Below, in pieces: positions 5,765 to 12,694 of a stretch of 22,749 nt of DNA. Made by a program: the position numbers and the translations under genes. How positions within the stretch are numbered: the first letter of the stretch is position 1; every line of letters begins with the position of its first letter. Under the pieces are notes generated by a model, which had not been told where the DNA came from, ran no database searches, and saw nothing but the letters and a program-made list of their open reading frames with translations. This DNA is from Saccharofermentans sp. (GTDB taxonomy: Bacteria > Bacillota_A > Clostridia > Saccharofermentanales > Saccharofermentanaceae): positions 1 to 22,749 of the forward strand of contig JAILMZ010000060.1 in NCBI GenBank assembly GCA_024692105.1, written 5' to 3'.

Positions 5765-6667
5765 ATGGATAAGATCTACAGCAAATTAGATGAACTTCCC
5801 CAAGGGCGTGCGTCTGACAGGATAACGCGCGGATGTCTGGTCCTTGAGGGAGGAGGCTGGAAAGGCCTTTACACTCTGGGCGTTCTCGACTGCCTGATGG
5901 TAAATGATATCAACATGTCCTCGGTCGTGGGCGTGTCGGCAGGCGCTTTGTCAGGCGTCGGGTATGTCTCCGGTCAGATAGGCTGGGGCGCCAGGATCGA
6001 CCTTACATACAGACATGACAGCAATTACTGCGGCTGGGGTGCCATTAGAATGGACCACGGGATAACGGGGTTCACTTATCTGTTTAATGATCTGCTCGCC
6101 AGACATCCTTTGGATAATGACAGACTGATGGATCCTGCAAGAAGGTTCGCTGTGTCTGCAACGAACGTTGTCACGGGCAAGACGGAGTATTTCGAGAAAG
6201 GCAGATGCGATCTGTTCAAGGCTGTGCAGGCTTCTGCCACGGTGCCGTATGTCTCTGCTCCTGTCGAGATAGAAGGAAGCATCTACCTGGATGGCGGATG
6301 CTCGGAGAACATCCCGTTAGGCTGGGCGGAATCATCCGGGGAAGACAAGATAGTTGTGGTAAAGACAAGAGAGCATTCCTTCCGCCGTGAGCGAGGACTT
6401 CCGGTGCTTGCCAGGATCATGTACGGCAAGTATCCGGAGTTTCTCAAGAGCTTCGAGAACACGGCAGAGCTCTTCAACAGCAAAGTCGAAGAACTCTACC
6501 GTAAGAGCGCTGAAGGGAAAGCTTTTGTCATAGAACCGAGCAGTGAAGTCACGGTCACAAGGTTTGAAGGTGATATGGACAAGCTCGGGGACCTGTACCA
6601 CCTCGGATACGACGATGCTCTGGCTAAGCTTGACGGCCTTAAGAAGTACCTTGATCAGGGCAGATGA
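5765..6667 (+). CDS. Patatin-like phospholipase
   Basis: This 300-residue protein carries the patatin catalytic set: the oxyanion loop GGGWKG (residues 29-34), the nucleophile elbow GVSAG with Ser58, and the DGG motif with Asp176, which together form the Ser-Asp dyad. The family hydrolyses acyl esters of phospholipids and other lipids and is usually cytoplasmic or peripherally membrane-bound. No signal peptide is seen. The ATG at 5765 is chosen because GGAG lies 8 nt before it; an in-frame start nine codons upstream has no ribosome binding site. It resembles the short YjjU/RssA-type group that lacks further domains. It precedes lysA by 103 bp, which includes a separate promoter, so the two are probably not one unit. 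Confidence 0.9.
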   Translation: MDKIYSKLDELPQGRASDRITRGCLVLEGGGWKGLYTLGVLDCLMVNDINMSSVVGVSAGALSGVGYVSGQIGWGARIDLTYRHDSNYCGWGAIRMDHGITGFTYLFNDLLARHPLDNDRLMDPARRFAVSATNVVTGKTEYFEKGRCDLFKAVQASATVPYVSAPVEIEGSIYLDGGCSENIPLGWAESSGEDKIVVVKTREHSFRRERGLPVLARIMYGKYPEFLKSFENTAELFNSKVEELYRKSAEGKAFVIEPSSEVTVTRFEGDMDKLGDLYHLGYDDALAKLDGLKKYLDQGR

Positions 6668-6682
6668 CCTCTCATTATTCTG

Positions 6683-6711
6683 TGGATATCTGACACCTGC
6701 TCTGTTACAAT
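6683..6711 (+). promoter_or_regulatory. Putative lysA promoter
   Basis: TGGATA (6683-6688), a 17-bp spacer and TACAAT (6706-6711) lie in the 103-bp gap before lysA. The -35 box is weak. Confidence 0.4.
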
Positions 6712-6770
6712 AGTCTCGCTCGAACGGGAAGGCCCGCCGGGTACATTAACTTAAAAGGTGTAATAAGACT

Positions 6771-8048
6771 ATGGAGAAGAGACCGTTTATAACAAAAGCG
6801 CAGGCTGAAGAGATAGCAAAGACTTATCCCACGCCGTTCCACATCTACGATGAGGCCGGCATAAGAGCAAACTGTGAAGCCGTTAAGAAGGCTTTCGCAT
6901 GGAACAAGGGTTTCCGCGAATACTTTGCAGTAAAGGCCACCCCCAATCCGTACATCATGCAGATAATCGCAGATTACGACTTCGGCTTTGACTGTTCTTC
7001 CGAGGCTGAGCTCGTGCTGTCTGATGCAGTCGGTGCAGACGGAGCACACATCATGTTCTCCAGCAACGATACTCCTGCATGTGAGTACGCTCTTGCACAC
7101 AAGCTCGGTGCGATAATCAACTTAGACGACATTACACACATCCCGTTCCTTGAGAGCATCATTGGCGACAAGTTCCCCGAGGTTATGAGCTGCAGATACA
7201 ATCCGGGCGGAGTTTATACCCTGAGCAACGGCATCATGGACAACCCCGGAGACTCCAAGTACGGCATGACCAAGGAGCAGCTTTTCGAGGCGTACAGGCA
7301 GATGGCAGAGCACGGCGTCAAGAAGTTCGGACTGCATGCTTTCCTTGCAAGTAACACTGTTACAAACGAATATTATCCTAAACTTGCGGGCGAATTGTTC
7401 GAACTCGCAAGAGAGGCACATGAGACGCTCGGAATCGAATTCGCGTTCATCAATCTTTCCGGTGGAGTCGGTGTTGACTACCGTCCCGACCAGGACAGAA
7501 ACGACATCGATGCCATTGGCGAGGGAGTAAGGGTCAAGTTCGAAGAGATCCTCACACCTTCAGGCATGGGTGATACTGCGATCTACTGCGAGATGGGCAG
7601 ATTCATGCTCGCTCCCTACGGAGCACTCGTCACGAAAGCTATACACGAGAAGCACATCTACAAAGAATACATCGGCGTCGATGCATGCGCGGCTAACCTG
7701 ATGCGTCCTGCAATGTACGGTGCATATCACCACATCACGGTTCTCGGCAAGGAAGATGCTCCCTGCGACCACAAATACGACGTAACGGGTTCTCTCTGCG
7801 AGAACAATGACAAGTTTGCAATAGACAGGATGCTTCCCGAGATCGAGAAAGGCGACTACCTGTTCATCCACGATACCGGTGCGCACGGTTTCGCGATGGG
7901 ATACAACTATAACGGAAGGCTGTGGTCTGCCGAGCTCCTGCTGAAGCCCGACGGATCCGTTAAGCAGATCAGAAGAGCGCAGCAGCTCAAGGATTATTTC
8001 GCGACATTCGATAATACGGAGTTTGCAGATAAGCTCATCAAAGACTGA
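6771..8048 (+). CDS. lysA: Diaminopimelate decarboxylase
   Basis: This 425-residue fold-type III PLP enzyme should convert meso-diaminopimelate to L-lysine and CO2, the last step of lysine synthesis. The PLP lysine is K55 in YFAVKATPNP; other signatures are SGGVGVDY (phosphate binding), EMGRFMLAPYG, and GSLCENNDKFA, which replaces the classical CESxD motif and is usual in a clostridial clade of the enzyme. HAFLASN takes the place of the classical HIGS segment, again a clade feature. An AAGGTG sequence lies 9 nt before the ATG. The coding region ends directly against the convergent MATE gene with no gap. Other decarboxylases of the same fold (ornithine/arginine or carboxynorspermidine type) are less likely given these motifs. 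Confidence 0.88.
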   Translation: MEKRPFITKAQAEEIAKTYPTPFHIYDEAGIRANCEAVKKAFAWNKGFREYFAVKATPNPYIMQIIADYDFGFDCSSEAELVLSDAVGADGAHIMFSSNDTPACEYALAHKLGAIINLDDITHIPFLESIIGDKFPEVMSCRYNPGGVYTLSNGIMDNPGDSKYGMTKEQLFEAYRQMAEHGVKKFGLHAFLASNTVTNEYYPKLAGELFELAREAHETLGIEFAFINLSGGVGVDYRPDQDRNDIDAIGEGVRVKFEEILTPSGMGDTAIYCEMGRFMLAPYGALVTKAIHEKHIYKEYIGVDACAANLMRPAMYGAYHHITVLGKEDAPCDHKYDVTGSLCENNDKFAIDRMLPEIEKGDYLFIHDTGAHGFAMGYNYNGRLWSAELLLKPDGSVKQIRRAQQLKDYFATFDNTEFADKLIKD

Positions 8049-9419
8049 TCAGATATCTTCCTGCGTATCGTTAACGATATTTTGAGCCCAACCATACTTC
8101 CTGTAGTGAATGAAGACTACAGGAAGTTTTACTATCTCATCCAGGTTGAGGATGAAGTAGACTGCCATGACAGGCAGATTGAATACGAATGCAGCCAGGG
8201 CTCCCACGGGGACGATGAATGCCCACATCGTAACGGAATCACAGATGAAACCGAACTTGGTGTCTCCTCCTGCCGGGAATACGCCGCCGATAAGAACAGC
8301 GTTGATGGATCTTCCGAGTATGTAGTAACTGCACATCAGGAGCATGTACATCAGATACTCTTCGGCAGCCGGTGTGAGGTCGACTATCCAAAGAACGAGA
8401 GGTGTCAGCGCTGCGGCGAAGAGACCCAGTATGATGCCCGTGATTATGGTGAGCTTGAATATCCAGTCACCGTACTTTTTGCCGCGCTCAATATTGCCGG
8501 CACCGAGTTCGTTGCCGATAACGATGGAACCGCCCGAACCGAGTGCGAAACAGAAGCAGGATACAAGATCCTTAACGACTGCAACGATGGCGTTTGCCGC
8601 TACGGCATCCTGGCCCATATGTCCGATAATGACGGATATCATTGTAAAGCCGGTGCCCCAGAGGATCTGGTTCAGGACGTAAGGCGCCGAGTGCTTGCTG
8701 AATTTCTTTTTGAATTCAGCATCCGCACTGAAGAGGTCCTTGAGGCCTATCTTCAGGATCTTAGACTTGAACGAGAACCACAGGCAGAAAGCAAACCCGA
8801 CAAATGCGGATATCGATGTCGCAAGAGCCGCGCCGGATGCACCCATCCTGGGAAGGCCGGCCAGACCGAAGATGAGGAAGGCATTGAGCAGGATGTTGAG
8901 GCCGACCATGATCATGCTTGCGAAGGTGCACTGCTTAACGTATCCGATGTTCTTCAGGATCGCCTCGTACGTGATCGCGAGAGTCGTAAACAGGTATGAC
9001 AGGGAGACAAAGCGCAGGTAGGGGATGCCTTCAGCGATGATCTCCGGGTCGTTCGTGTATATTCTCATGAGACCTTCGGGCAGGAACATGGCGCATCCGA
9101 AGAATGCTGCTGCAATGAACACGGACAGCAACACGCTGTACCCGAAAAGCTTTCTTATGGATGCCTTGTCGCCCTTGCCCCAATACTGCGCTGCGAACAT
9201 GGAAGCACCGTAAGATATGCCGATGGTGAACAGATTGAGCACGAAAGTAACCTGCGAGGCGAGCGAGACCGCCGACATCGCATTCTGATCCAGGAACTGG
9301 AGCATGATGGTATCAGATACCGGAACCAGTGCGAACATGAAGTTCTGAAGGGTTATCGGTAATATGAGCGATACCAGCTTCCTGGTAAACCTGTTGTCAC
9401 TAAGCATATTTGATTTCAT
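8049..9419 (-). CDS. MATE family efflux transporter
   Basis: This 456-residue protein has about twelve hydrophobic segments and the MATE pattern: an early LILPITLQNFMFALVPVSDTIML helix, a GISYGASMFAAQYWGKGD loop (the AQxxGxGD motif), and its second-half counterpart around GSIVIGNELGAGNIERGKKYG. MATE proteins export drugs or cationic metabolites using Na+ or H+ gradients. The start codon at 9419-9417 has no Shine-Dalgarno sequence; a second ATG four codons later has none either. A promoter on the minus strand (9453-9426) would place the transcript start at or next to this ATG. It converges with lysA, with the two stop codons directly abutting. A 305-codon frame on the opposite strand is a composition artefact. 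Confidence 0.93.
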   Translation of the reverse strand: MKSNMLSDNRFTRKLVSLILPITLQNFMFALVPVSDTIMLQFLDQNAMSAVSLASQVTFVLNLFTIGISYGASMFAAQYWGKGDKASIRKLFGYSVLLSVFIAAAFFGCAMFLPEGLMRIYTNDPEIIAEGIPYLRFVSLSYLFTTLAITYEAILKNIGYVKQCTFASMIMVGLNILLNAFLIFGLAGLPRMGASGAALATSISAFVGFAFCLWFSFKSKILKIGLKDLFSADAEFKKKFSKHSAPYVLNQILWGTGFTMISVIIGHMGQDAVAANAIVAVVKDLVSCFCFALGSGGSIVIGNELGAGNIERGKKYGDWIFKLTIITGIILGLFAAALTPLVLWIVDLTPAAEEYLMYMLLMCSYYILGRSINAVLIGGVFPAGGDTKFGFICDSVTMWAFIVPVGALAAFVFNLPVMAVYFILNLDEIVKLPVVFIHYRKYGWAQNIVNDTQEDI

Positions 9420-9425
9420 GCGGGT

Positions 9426-9453
9426 ATATTAGCAAATCACACGGGCAATTCAA
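9426..9453 (-). promoter_or_regulatory. Putative promoter of the MATE gene
   Basis: On the minus strand TTGAAT (9453-9448), 16 bp and TAATAT (9431-9426) precede the ATG by only 6 nt. If used, the mRNA would be leaderless or nearly so. An alternative -10, TATAAT at 9472-9467, has a poorly spaced -35. Confidence 0.35.
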
Positions 9454-9490
9454 ATCAAAAGTCTTGATTATATTTACTTTTTATATTGTT

Positions 9491-9518
9491 TTGTCAGATT
9501 GAATAAGAATGTTATCAT
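9491..9518 (+). promoter_or_regulatory. Putative promoter of the amidase-like gene
   Basis: TTGTCA (9491-9496), 16 bp and TATCAT (9513-9518) stand 15 bp before the ATG at 9534, with AGAGG in between as ribosome binding site. The short leader would leave little room beyond the ribosome binding site. Confidence 0.5.
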
Positions 9519-9533
9519 TCAAAAGAGGTTAAT

Positions 9534-10805
9534 ATGCCGCAGGATTATAACGCACGGTTTCAAGAGATACTAAGCAGACTTGCTCCCGATAAGAAGAAGG
9601 AGCTCTATGTTCGCATGCGTTCCCTTCCTGCCGCAGAGCGCGAAACCTTCATTAAGGATTTCGTGACCAAGTACGATGTACGGAAAGGGAAAAAGCCTTC
9701 CAAGCAGCCCGCGAAATCTCCCAAGCCTCAAGGAAAGCAACCGTCCGGCAAGAAGCCGGAGGGAAAGAAACCGGAAGGGAAGAAGCCGGAAGGCAAGGCC
9801 AAGCCCCAGGCGAAGCCTAAGGCTAAGCCTCAGGAAAAGAAACCTGAGCCCCCGAAGAAAAAGGAAACAAAACCCGCAAAAGAGAAAGTCAAACCCGAAG
9901 AAGGTGAGACGAGAAAGTCCTCTTTATTGTCGAAGATAATCGTCGGTGTGCTGATCGTCCTTCTCGGTGCGGGAGCTATCGCAATAACAGCCATCAACAA
10001 CAGGGAAGACATAAGCAAACTCCTGCGTACGATAAGGGGCGAGACCGAGCCTGTCGTAACAGAGACGACTGAGAATGAATACAAGATCGCGGCAAGCCTT
10101 GCTGTCCAGACTGACTCGGCTTCCGAGACGACGGAGACCACAACGCCTGCACCGACTCCCACGCCGATAGTGCTCAAGGAAGATGCGCCTGATCTTACGG
10201 GCCTGGTCATAGTGATAGATCCGGGACATCAGGAAGTTACGGACGATACAGAAGAATCATTGTTCCCGGGATCTACTGTCGGAAAAGCACGCTGCACCAG
10301 CGGAGCCGTTGGCGTGGACATAAACACCAAGGAATATGAGGTCACGCTTGAAGTTGCCCTTGTGACCAAGGCATATCTGGAAGCATGCGGTGCCAGCGTT
10401 ATCCTTACCCGTGATACTAATGACGTCAACCTGTCCAACCAGGAACGCGCCAATCTTGCCGTGGCGGCATCTCCGGATATCTTCATAAGACTGCATGCGG
10501 ACAGTGCTCCTGACTCGGAGGTATCGGGAGTAATGTGCTTTGTTCCCGATTCAGGCTCATATGTTAATCAGGACACAAAGCTTGCAGACTCTTTGGGAGG
10601 CCTCGTGGCTGAAGCCCAGGGAACGGAATACCTTGGGTGTTTCTCTACTAACGCATACACAGGTCTTAACTATTCGACATCTATCAAATCGGTCCAGATC
10701 GTAATGGGCTTCCTGTCCAACAGCGAGGATGAGGCAAGACTGAACGATGAGGCGAACAGATATGAGATTGCTGCGGCCATAGCTCAGTTCTGCGCAGGCC
10801 TTTAA
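9534..10805 (+). CDS. Membrane-anchored N-acetylmuramoyl-L-alanine amidase-like protein (Amidase_3), catalytic Glu missing
   Basis: This 423-residue protein has four parts: a charged helical N-terminus (1-50), a Lys/Pro-rich linker with three GKKPE repeats (about 51-128), one transmembrane helix (132-154), and, after a Thr-rich linker, an Amidase_3 domain (222-423). N-in orientation would place the amidase outside the membrane, facing peptidoglycan. Zinc ligands are visible: H232 in VIDPGHQ, E267 in TKEYEV, H321 in IRLHADS. The usual catalytic Glu in the V-x-V/I-E-x-GFLSN motif is V390 here (VQIVMGFLSN), so hydrolytic activity is doubtful. It may be a regulatory or binding pseudo-enzyme. AGAGG lies 7 nt before the ATG; stop is TAA. 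Confidence 0.88.
   Translation: MPQDYNARFQEILSRLAPDKKKELYVRMRSLPAAERETFIKDFVTKYDVRKGKKPSKQPAKSPKPQGKQPSGKKPEGKKPEGKKPEGKAKPQAKPKAKPQEKKPEPPKKKETKPAKEKVKPEEGETRKSSLLSKIIVGVLIVLLGAGAIAITAINNREDISKLLRTIRGETEPVVTETTENEYKIAASLAVQTDSASETTETTTPAPTPTPIVLKEDAPDLTGLVIVIDPGHQEVTDDTEESLFPGSTVGKARCTSGAVGVDINTKEYEVTLEVALVTKAYLEACGASVILTRDTNDVNLSNQERANLAVAASPDIFIRLHADSAPDSEVSGVMCFVPDSGSYVNQDTKLADSLGGLVAEAQGTEYLGCFSTNAYTGLNYSTSIKSVQIVMGFLSNSEDEARLNDEANRYEIAAAIAQFCAGL
9747..9791 (+). repeat. Three tandem 15-bp repeats encoding GKKPE
   Basis: Residues 72-86 of the amidase-like protein are GKKPE three times, with synonymous drift between units. This is a typical Lys/Pro linker that may bind anionic polymers or nucleic acid on the cytoplasmic side. 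Confidence 0.8.
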
Positions 10806-10814
10806 CAAAAGATT

Positions 10815-10842
10815 TTGATTATAAGAAAAAATAGTGTAATCT
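10815..10842 (+). promoter_or_regulatory. Putative promoter of the 10872 gene
   Basis: TTGATT (10815-10820), 16 bp and TAATCT (10837-10842) lie in the 66-bp gap after the amidase-like gene. Confidence 0.45.
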
Positions 10843-10871
10843 AAATTCGTAAGATATAGGAGGGCAAAGAT

Positions 10872-11450
10872 ATGTCAGCTGATTTAACCAATGAACAGAT
10901 AAAGCAACTCGCAAAACTCGGCTCCGTTGATGAAGTGGATGCTGCTCTCGGCAACAGAGATGCCATAAAGAACGAGTTCCAGTCAATAAAGGAAGTCGAG
11001 AGACTGACTGCCATGGTCGAAGAACAGCAGACTCTCCTCCATGCCATGTGGCTCATGCTCCAGGAGCACAGTGCCACAAACGAAGAATTCGACGAGTGCC
11101 TGAAGACAGCAGTCCTTTTCCGCAAGAGAAAGGATTTCAAGACAGAGAAGATCTGCCCCAACTGCGGCAAACTCATGCAGAAGATGGAAAATCTCCTCTT
11201 CACATACAAGTGCTATTACTGCGGTGCTGAAGATCTCGGCAATCCTTATAAGAAGTACGACGGCATCGATCCTAATGTAGTTTATGAAGAACTGCATGAA
11301 GCTGCTGAAGCGAATGCAGAACCTCAGGCTCCCGCTGATGAGATCGCGGATGAAGAAGCCGAACTCAGGAATGCCCAGGAGATACTTAGCAAGGACTACC
11401 AGCCTTACGATGTCTCTCAAGACTTGAAATTCGACGAAGAGGACGTATAA
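10872..11450 (+). CDS. Unknown protein with central zinc ribbon and acidic tail
   Basis: This 192-residue protein has no recognised family. Residues 1-90 are helical and charged and may form a coiled coil (about 34-65). A zinc ribbon follows with C95/C98 (ICPNCGK) and C114/C117 (KCYYCGAE). From residue 135 the protein is acidic and Ala/Glu-rich, ending QDLKFDEEDV, probably disordered. AGGAGG lies 8 nt before the ATG, so expression should be good. The ssrA promoter (11424-11451) lies inside the last 30 bases of this gene. No membrane segment or signal peptide is seen; a nucleic-acid-associated role is possible but unproven. Confidence 0.82.
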   Translation: MSADLTNEQIKQLAKLGSVDEVDAALGNRDAIKNEFQSIKEVERLTAMVEEQQTLLHAMWLMLQEHSATNEEFDECLKTAVLFRKRKDFKTEKICPNCGKLMQKMENLLFTYKCYYCGAEDLGNPYKKYDGIDPNVVYEELHEAAEANAEPQAPADEIADEEAELRNAQEILSKDYQPYDVSQDLKFDEEDV

Positions 11451-11451
11451 T
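11424..11451 (+). promoter_or_regulatory. ssrA promoter
   Basis: TTGAAA (11424-11429), 16 bp and TATAAT (11446-11451) lie 33 bp before the mature tmRNA 5' end and overlap the end of the upstream gene. Confidence 0.75.
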
Positions 11452-11483
11452 TACTATCACCGCTTCGAGGACCACTCTAACAG

Positions 11484-11858
11484 GGGGATGCACCGGTTTC
11501 GACGGGGTCGGAGATATCAGGGAAGCGGGTGGAGGATTCTCGTTGGCCTCCTTAAAAAACGGGAACTTGCAAGTAATTGCAAACTCTAACGAGCTCGTAG
11601 CAGCCTAAGGCTACCGTGCTCCTGCCGATCTGTACGCGGGATGCACGTACAACTCAGACCTTGCTCCTAAGAGGTTAAAGGAGATGTCCTCTTTCCAAAG
11701 CTTTGCGGAAAATCCGTGACATAAATTTATGAAGCTACCGGAACCGACGCCTGACAGCGGGCCACGCGGGAATGGGAATAATTCATCCACTGTCTGCACC
11801 CGGAGAAGCCTGATAGATCTGATTTCGGACACGGGTTCGACTCCCGTCATCTCCACCA
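11484..11858 (+). ncRNA. ssrA: tmRNA (transfer-messenger RNA)
   Basis: The 5' end GGGGATG followed by CACCGGTTTCGACGGGG is diagnostic of one-piece tmRNA. The 3' end has a T-arm (ACGGGTTCGACTCCCGT) and CATCTCC-A-CCA, which pairs with GGGGATG to form the 7-bp acceptor stem with one G-U. CCA (11856-11858) is encoded. The molecule of about 375 nt rescues stalled ribosomes and tags the incomplete protein for proteolysis together with SmpB, which is not in this window. The ends are set by the acceptor stem pairing. Confidence 0.96.
11561..11608 (+). other. tmRNA tag reading frame
   Basis: The internal frame ends at TAA (11606-11608) and encodes GNLQVIANSNELVAA if the GGG at 11561 is the resume codon. 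The C-terminal LVAA is a normal degradation signal close to the common LAA. The exact resume codon is inferred. Confidence 0.7.
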
Positions 11859-11868
11859 AAAACAACAG

Positions 11869-11901
11869 ATACCGCTTGATCTTATGGTCGGGCGGTATTT
11901 T
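11869..11901 (+). terminator. ssrA terminator
   Basis: ATACCGC (11869-11875) pairs with GCGGTAT (11892-11898); TTGATC and GGTCGG extend the stem inwards with several G-U pairs, leaving loop TTAT, with TTT after it. It begins 11 nt after the encoded CCA. Confidence 0.8.
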
Positions 11902-11963
11902 AGTAACGTAGAATTTGAGTGATGAGGATAGAAACGATATCTCCTATACGAGATTTAAAGATT

Positions 11964-12470
11964 ATGATTGAACTTATTAAATATGGAAATACAAATACCT
12001 ATTTGTTGAAGGGAACAAAAGGAAATCTGTTGATTGATACGGATTATGCGGGAAGTCTTCAGGGATTTTTCAAGGCATTGAAAGATGTAAATGTCAGCCT
12101 GAAAGATATCACATATATCTTAGCAACGCATTATCATCCGGATCATATTGGCTTGGTGAGCGAACTTATGGATTTGGGTGTTAATCTGATCGTAGTTGAT
12201 ACGCAAACAGATAGCATCCATTACTCGGATGAAATCTTCGCAAGGCAGCATGCATTAAAGTACAAGCCGATAGATGAAGGAAAGGCGAAGATTCTTGACA
12301 TATCTGAGAGCAGACAGTTTCTGAAAGAATTAGGCATTGAGGGAGAAATAGTATCGACACCAAGTCACAGCAAAGACAGTATATCTATTGCGCTTGATGA
12401 AGGTGTATGCATAGTAGGTGACCTTGAACCAATAGAATATCTCGAAGCATATGATGATAACGAGGCATAG
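11964..12470 (+). CDS. MBL-fold metallo-hydrolase, cut by an in-frame TAG
   Basis: The protein up to the TAG has 168 residues from the ATG at 11964 (MIELIKYGNTNTYLLKG), the usual beginning for this family; ATG 11922 and GTG 11919 are in-frame alternatives, and none has a strong ribosome binding site. Metal-binding residues are H56, H58, D60 and H61 in THYHPDHIG, H135 in TPSHSKDS, and D153 in VGDLEP. The family hydrolyses esters, thioesters, lactams or phosphodiesters with two metals; the substrate is unknown. TAG at 12468 comes before the last conserved block, which follows in the same frame (25 codons to TGA at 12546-12548). If the TAG is a true stop the enzyme loses its final metal-ligand His and is probably inactive. 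Confidence 0.75.
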   Translation: MIELIKYGNTNTYLLKGTKGNLLIDTDYAGSLQGFFKALKDVNVSLKDITYILATHYHPDHIGLVSELMDLGVNLIVVDTQTDSIHYSDEIFARQHALKYKPIDEGKAKILDISESRQFLKELGIEGEIVSTPSHSKDSISIALDEGVCIVGDLEPIEYLEAYDDNEA

Positions 12471-12548
12471 GCAATGGACTGGAACGCCATCCTTAATTTC
12501 AAGCCAAAGAGAGTTTGCTTTGCACATGCCAATGAAAAGTTTTTTTGA
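12468..12548 (+). other. In-frame 3' remainder of the MBL-fold gene
   Basis: After TAG the same frame encodes AMDWNAILNFKPKRV, then CFAHANEKFF and TGA. The D-W...P+..FAH pattern is the normal C-terminus of the family, and its His (codon 188) corresponds to the last metal ligand. In relatives a Leu or similar residue stands near the TAG position, and TTG to TAG would be one change. Confidence 0.6.
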
Positions 12549-12568
12549 TAGTCGTATATATGAAGAAT

Positions 12569-12589
12569 ATTCCTGACTAAGACAGGAAT
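12569..12589 (+). repeat. Inverted repeat after the MBL gene
   Basis: ATTCCTG and CAGGAAT flank a 7-nt loop. It is 21 bp past the extended stop. There is no clear T-run, so at best it is a weak terminator. Confidence 0.35.
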
Positions 12590-12663
12590 CTAATTCTCCT
12601 TTTGCACTTCGCGCAGCGCTATTTGCAACATCTGTATGTACATGTGGAATCCGCAAAACCAAT

Positions 12664-12687
12664 CCGTTAGACTCGCACTAACGGAGG
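12664..12687 (+). promoter_or_regulatory. 5' UTR hairpin overlapping the ribosome binding site of the CPBP gene
   Basis: CCGTTAG (12664-12670) pairs perfectly with CTAACGG (12678-12684) across a 7-nt loop. The Shine-Dalgarno GGAGG (12683-12687) uses the last two bases of the stem, so the helix partly hides it, with the ATG 7 nt later. Confidence 0.45.
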
Positions 12688-12694
12688 TATTCTT

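Noticed and set aside
8068..8084. Palindrome around GTATCGTTAACGATATT near the lysA/MATE junction
   Set aside because: It lies inside the MATE coding region, lacks a T-run on either strand, and is short enough to occur by chance.
8082..8999. A 305-codon open frame antisense to the MATE gene
   Set aside because: The opposite strand encodes a full MATE transporter with correct motifs; the plus-strand frame is Cys/His/Glu-rich with no recognisable domain or ribosome binding site.
9747..9791. CRISPR-like tandem repeats
   Set aside because: The 15-bp units have no spacers and encode GKKPE in frame in a Lys/Pro linker; they are protein repeats.
5520..12470. Genome-wide reassignment of TAG to an amino acid
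   Set aside because: TAG ends several other genes with an immediate second stop or no sensible continuation (2549, 4060, 17597, 19984, 20907, 21539), so a general recoding is not supported; only local readthrough or mutation remains open.
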